This document shows positions 61,391-64,000 of a DNA stretch of 64,000 bases, in pieces. The notes below the pieces were generated by a model, which searched no databases, was not told where the DNA came from, and saw only the letters and a list, made by a program, of their open reading frames with translations. The DNA is from G963675935 sp963675935 (GTDB lineage Bacteria > Planctomycetota > Planctomycetia > Pirellulales > Thermoguttaceae). The stretch is from NCBI GenBank assembly GCA_963675935.2, contig OY780964.2, forward strand, positions 1,302,001-1,366,000, in the 5' to 3' direction. The stretch's first letter is position 1. Every line of letters begins with the position of its first letter. The position numbers and the translations under genes are program-made.

Positions 61391-61750
61391 TCAGTCTGCT
61401 CGGGGTGCCCGTTCTTCCGCTATGAGATCGGACAACTCTCCATTACTGACACCTGGCGGACACTTGACGCCAATTTCGCAGGCAAGGCTCTTCTGTTCTT
61501 CGATGGCGGGTACGTCCCGCGAGTTGTCGCGGGCACGCATGGGCGACTGCTCGGCAGAAGGAGATTTCCGAAGTTGTTTCTTCTTCGCCAAAAAGTTGAA
61601 GCCCAGTGACATGGCCAAAAGTCCCAGTCCCCAGACGGCGTACATATATGGTAACCCACCACCGCTTTTAGCGATCAAGCAAAACGCAACGATTGACGAA
61701 GCAAACCCAATAGCAACGAGGGACCGGCCAATTACAACAGGACGAAACAT
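61391..61750 (-). CDS. Small membrane protein
   Basis: About 119 residues from ATG 61750 (GTG 61756 also possible). Two membrane segments (VVIGRSLVAIGFASSIVAFC and YAVWGLGLLAMSLGFNFLAK) and a hydrophilic tail. It converges with the antiporter gene 4 bases away. Function unknown. Confidence 0.55.
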   Translation of the reverse strand: MFRPVVIGRSLVAIGFASSIVAFCLIAKSGGGLPYMYAVWGLGLLAMSLGFNFLAKKKQLRKSPSAEQSPMRARDNSRDVPAIEEQKSLACEIGVKCPPGVSNGELSDLIAEERAPRAD

Positions 61751-61799
61751 AATCACGCCATTGTGTATCGAGAGCGATTACAGCAGAATTCTCCACAAT

Positions 61800-62129
61800 C
61801 TAACTACGTAAGACGTAATTTCCCAGAATGTTGGCGATTACCCATACTGCTGGTCCGGCAATCACGATCGTCAGAATGTAACGTCGGAGATCGGCAGCGG
61901 TTGCTGGTTCTCCAGTCTGCGTCTGTGGGTTGCCGCCACGAAACTCAAACCACCTTCCGACAATCATGCCTCCCAGGATGACGAAGAACAGAAGGTCGGC
62001 AGCCGTCGTCCAACCGCCGCCGGAACTGACGATGAAATAGGTAGCCATTACCAATGCTATTGGTCCAACCATCATCCAAAACAGACGGCCGAATACCGGG
62101 ATCAAATGAGTTGTATCCGAAGAAGCCAT
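61800..62129 (-). CDS. Small membrane protein, paralogue of 55604-56026
   Basis: A 109-residue protein with three hydrophobic segments (LFWMMVGPIALVMATYFIVS, ADLLFFVILGGMIVGRWFEF, RYILTIVIAGPAVWVIANIL). The loop QTQTGEPATAADLRRY matches GEPATWADCRRY in the 55604 gene, and both end in an IAN-I-GN motif. GGAG lies about 9 bases upstream of ATG 62129. Confidence 0.65.
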   Translation of the reverse strand: MASSDTTHLIPVFGRLFWMMVGPIALVMATYFIVSSGGGWTTAADLLFFVILGGMIVGRWFEFRGGNPQTQTGEPATAADLRRYILTIVIAGPAVWVIANILGNYVLRS

Positions 62130-62489
62130 AAAAATATGCTCCACACAAAATAAGAGTCTGGAAAGAAAACAATATCACAAGCCACTTGGCCTAAGATCGT
62201 CCTCGGCGGAACATCCGCGTTCAGAGAACATGTTCGGCGCGCAGTGCCACACTATAGAAAGTCTGTGACGCTACAAACCACCGCCGCTAGTGATGAAAAG
62301 GCGGAGGAACAGCGAGTGCTCGGTCGGCGGATTGATTTCCACTCTGGACTGCATGGCTCGCCTGAACTGTGAAGAATCGCCTTTAGGATTTTGTAGAATA
62401 CTGTCGCTACTTTACAGTATTCCCGCCGCCGTGACAATATGAGTAAATAGGGCTATTCAGCCGTTCGCCGACAAATGTGTGCCCATTGG
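62130..62489. other. Intergenic region
   Basis: 360 bases, no gene. It contains a perfect 9-bp inverted repeat with a 9-base loop (GAATACTGT 62396-62404 and ACAGTATTC 62414-62422), which could be a terminator for the gene ending at 62490 or an operator. Confidence 0.5.
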
Positions 62490-63314
62490 TCACTTTGCCG
62501 GCGCTTTGTTGGAGGCGTTGTCATGCTGTGAGTGGTCGAGGTCCATCGTGTTTCTCAAATCAACAAGCGCTCGCTGACTTACGCGGATCACTCCCTCACC
62601 GGGACGGTCAAGATCAGCAACGAGCGCCATCACCGCCGAGAACGTGAATACCAATATGAGGAATGCAAGAGAGCGTATCTTGCCTGTCAATCCAGCATGA
62701 TAACCGACCCCGAGCATCGCCAAGCCAGCAAGCAAGTAGAGCGTGCCCCAGAGGACCAGCGGAACGCGAGTGTAAAGGCCCATAACGACTCGCGTCTCGT
62801 GGAGGTCGATCATCTCGTTGAGAGATTGAATAAAAAGTCCAACCAAGATTGATTCTGGATGCTTTTTGGCAATGGCTTCCGTCTCCGCCCATATCTGTCC
62901 GTGCAATTCGGTGGAGCGGTGCAAAGCCATTTCGATATTGCCCGTTCGGACGCCTTCAAGACGAACATTGACGTAATCACGAAGCTGTTTGCGAATATCG
63001 TTCCCTTTGTCTTCGGGAAGCACACCGGCTCGCAAAAAGGTTGTTCCGATGGCATTGGCTTCGTCCAGCACCGCTTGTCGTCGAGCATCATATCGCGTGC
63101 CGGCAATGCCAAAAGTAAACGCGAGCATGAACCCGAGCAAGCCGAGAGTTGCGGCTACCATTATGCCCACAGGCGATTCCTTTTCCTTTTCCACACGCTG
63201 GCTCCGATACCTTCCCAGACGAAAGCCGCCCTCCATGAAAACCAACACAACGGCGACAGTCACGAGAAACATCGCCCACAGAGGGAGATAATCGAGCGGT
63301 TGTTCGTAAGACAT
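62490..63314 (-). CDS. DUF4239/bestrophin-like membrane protein
   Basis: A 274-residue protein. N-terminal segment LPLWAMFLVTVAVVLVFMEG, then PVGIMVAATLGLLGFMLAFT and a loop TRYDARRQAVLDEANAIGTT that marks the DUF4239/bestrophin-like group. Two C-terminal segments (VPLVLWGTLYLLAGLAMLGV and SLAFLILVFTFSAVMALVAD) follow. AGGA lies 6 bases before the ATG. It is 12 bases downstream of treY and probably co-transcribed. Possible anion channel, consistent with ClC in the same island. Confidence 0.75.
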   Translation of the reverse strand: MSYEQPLDYLPLWAMFLVTVAVVLVFMEGGFRLGRYRSQRVEKEKESPVGIMVAATLGLLGFMLAFTFGIAGTRYDARRQAVLDEANAIGTTFLRAGVLPEDKGNDIRKQLRDYVNVRLEGVRTGNIEMALHRSTELHGQIWAETEAIAKKHPESILVGLFIQSLNEMIDLHETRVVMGLYTRVPLVLWGTLYLLAGLAMLGVGYHAGLTGKIRSLAFLILVFTFSAVMALVADLDRPGEGVIRVSQRALVDLRNTMDLDHSQHDNASNKAPAK

Positions 63315-63326
63315 GGTAATTCCTCG

Positions 63327-64000
63327 TTAAGATGTCAGCAGCGCAACAGGAAAGTCCGCGAATACCGTGGCCAGAGGCAACAAATTGTTGGCTTCAGGAT
63401 ACAATGTCTGGCCTGTAAATAGGTTCCTTACAGACTCACACGGCAGATCGGCCAGCAGTAGGCGAGTGTCAGACCACACAGGCCCGAGCGGAGGTCCAGG
63501 TATATCATCCGCATTCACGGAATGGGATCTCAAACGCGACAGTAATCGCGGAACGACAACAACAGCCGTTTTTTCCGTCTGTTCGAGTGTTTTCCATCTC
63601 CACGCGAAGGCGACTACATGCGAGGAATTCGTTCCCTCAATCTCCAGCGGCAGATAGCTTCCCTGCTGGAAAAGATCGGCATGTTCGCGTCTAAAACGAA
63701 GAAGCTGCCACGTGACAAACATTTTCAGCCGAGGATCGGTTGGATGATTTGCAAGATGCCGTGCCAAGGCCAACCGGGCGTCATCACCTGCTGACAGCTC
63801 GCTTTGCAGTTGTGCCAATATCTCCTTTCGCTTCGTAAAATCCACGGGCCGACGGTTGTCGGGGTCAACCAGGCTGAAATCCCAAAGCTCTTGGCCTTGA
63901 TAGATGTCCGGTACGCCTGGAGAAGTCAGCTTTAATACGACCTGCGATAAAGCGTTGTATAGCCCCCAATGGACAATTCGCTCATGGAAAGCGCGGAAAT
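63327..64000 (-). CDS. treY: Maltooligosyl trehalose synthase, C-terminal part
   Basis: The frame runs off the window at 64000 and ends at 63327; about 224 residues are visible. Before the conserved-length tail, the reverse strand encodes LTSPGVPDIYQGQELWDFSL and LVDPDNRRPVDFTKRKE, the signature end of the TreY catalytic domain. TreY converts the reducing end of maltodextrins to a trehalosyl unit. This adds a third trehalose route to OtsAB and TreT. Only the C-terminus is visible. Confidence 0.85.
   Translation of the reverse strand, partial: FRAFHERIVHWGLYNALSQVVLKLTSPGVPDIYQGQELWDFSLVDPDNRRPVDFTKRKEILAQLQSELSAGDDARLALARHLANHPTDPRLKMFVTWQLLRFRREHADLFQQGSYLPLEIEGTNSSHVVAFAWRWKTLEQTEKTAVVVVPRLLSRLRSHSVNADDIPGPPLGPVWSDTRLLLADLPCESVRNLFTGQTLYPEANNLLPLATVFADFPVALLTS

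Overview
The window looks like a planctomycete chromosome with moderately high GC. The pointers are a DUF1559 protein with a type IV pilin-like N-terminus (29155-30135), a small lipoprotein with a carboxypeptidase-regulatory-like fold beside it, secreted squalene-cyclase-repeat proteins, an AbrB-like small protein, and a stress island with CsrA, TreT and DUF5752. The species cannot be named from the sequence. No rRNA, tRNA or CRISPR array was seen.

Region 1 (1-19424) is the late structural part of a tailed prophage, all on the + strand: the end of a connector-like gene, scaffold, P22-type major capsid protein, small holin-like membrane protein, head-tail joining proteins, tail tube, tail assembly chaperone with a probable -1 frameshift product, 1287-aa tape measure, and a distal tail module with three tandem paralogues, a repeat-rich protein and a 983-aa tail-tip protein. 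Terminase, portal, integrase and endolysin are not in the window.

Region 2 (19586-25380) holds ordinary host genes: an AbrB-like protein, a DedA/VTT membrane protein, a methyltransferase, VOC and cupin proteins, a GrpB-SnoaL fusion, a nucleotidyltransferase-like protein and an MFS transporter. Region 3 (25730-30656) has three exported squalene-cyclase-repeat paralogues, the middle one frameshifted, then a DUF1559 protein and a lipoprotein.

Region 4 (30670-41575) is the most interesting metabolic block. A complete FecB/FecC/FecD/FepC-type importer is followed directly by nitrogenase-like proteins and an ABC exporter. Two NifH-like domains are joined in frame through a translated palindromic repeat and run on into a NifD-like domain; a NifK-like gene follows. 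A 245-bp tandem duplication now breaks the NifH-NifH-NifD reading frame. Cofactor-ligand residues argue against true nitrogenase and for a reductase acting on an imported metal chelate or tetrapyrrole-like compound.

Region 5 (41711-47148) is a mobile or decayed region: an IS630-type helix-turn-helix ORF, a 266-bp element with inverted ends and a 10-bp target duplication, primase remnants, then an ECF-type sigma factor, a TnpB/Cas12-like protein that seems to lack all three RuvC catalytic residues, a small zinc-ribbon ORF and a coiled-coil protein. TTATAAGG palindromes surround the sigma gene. The combination suggests an RNA-guided transcription module, which remains an inference.

Region 6 (47236-64000) is an osmotic and general stress island: ClC channel, GT2-HAD fusion probably for glucosylglycerate, OtsB, OtsA, TreT, DUF5752, TPR-like protein, a CsrA-receiver fusion, a histidine kinase with an NtrC-type sigma-54 activator, a CPA2 antiporter, small membrane proteins, a bestrophin-like protein and the C-terminus of TreY.
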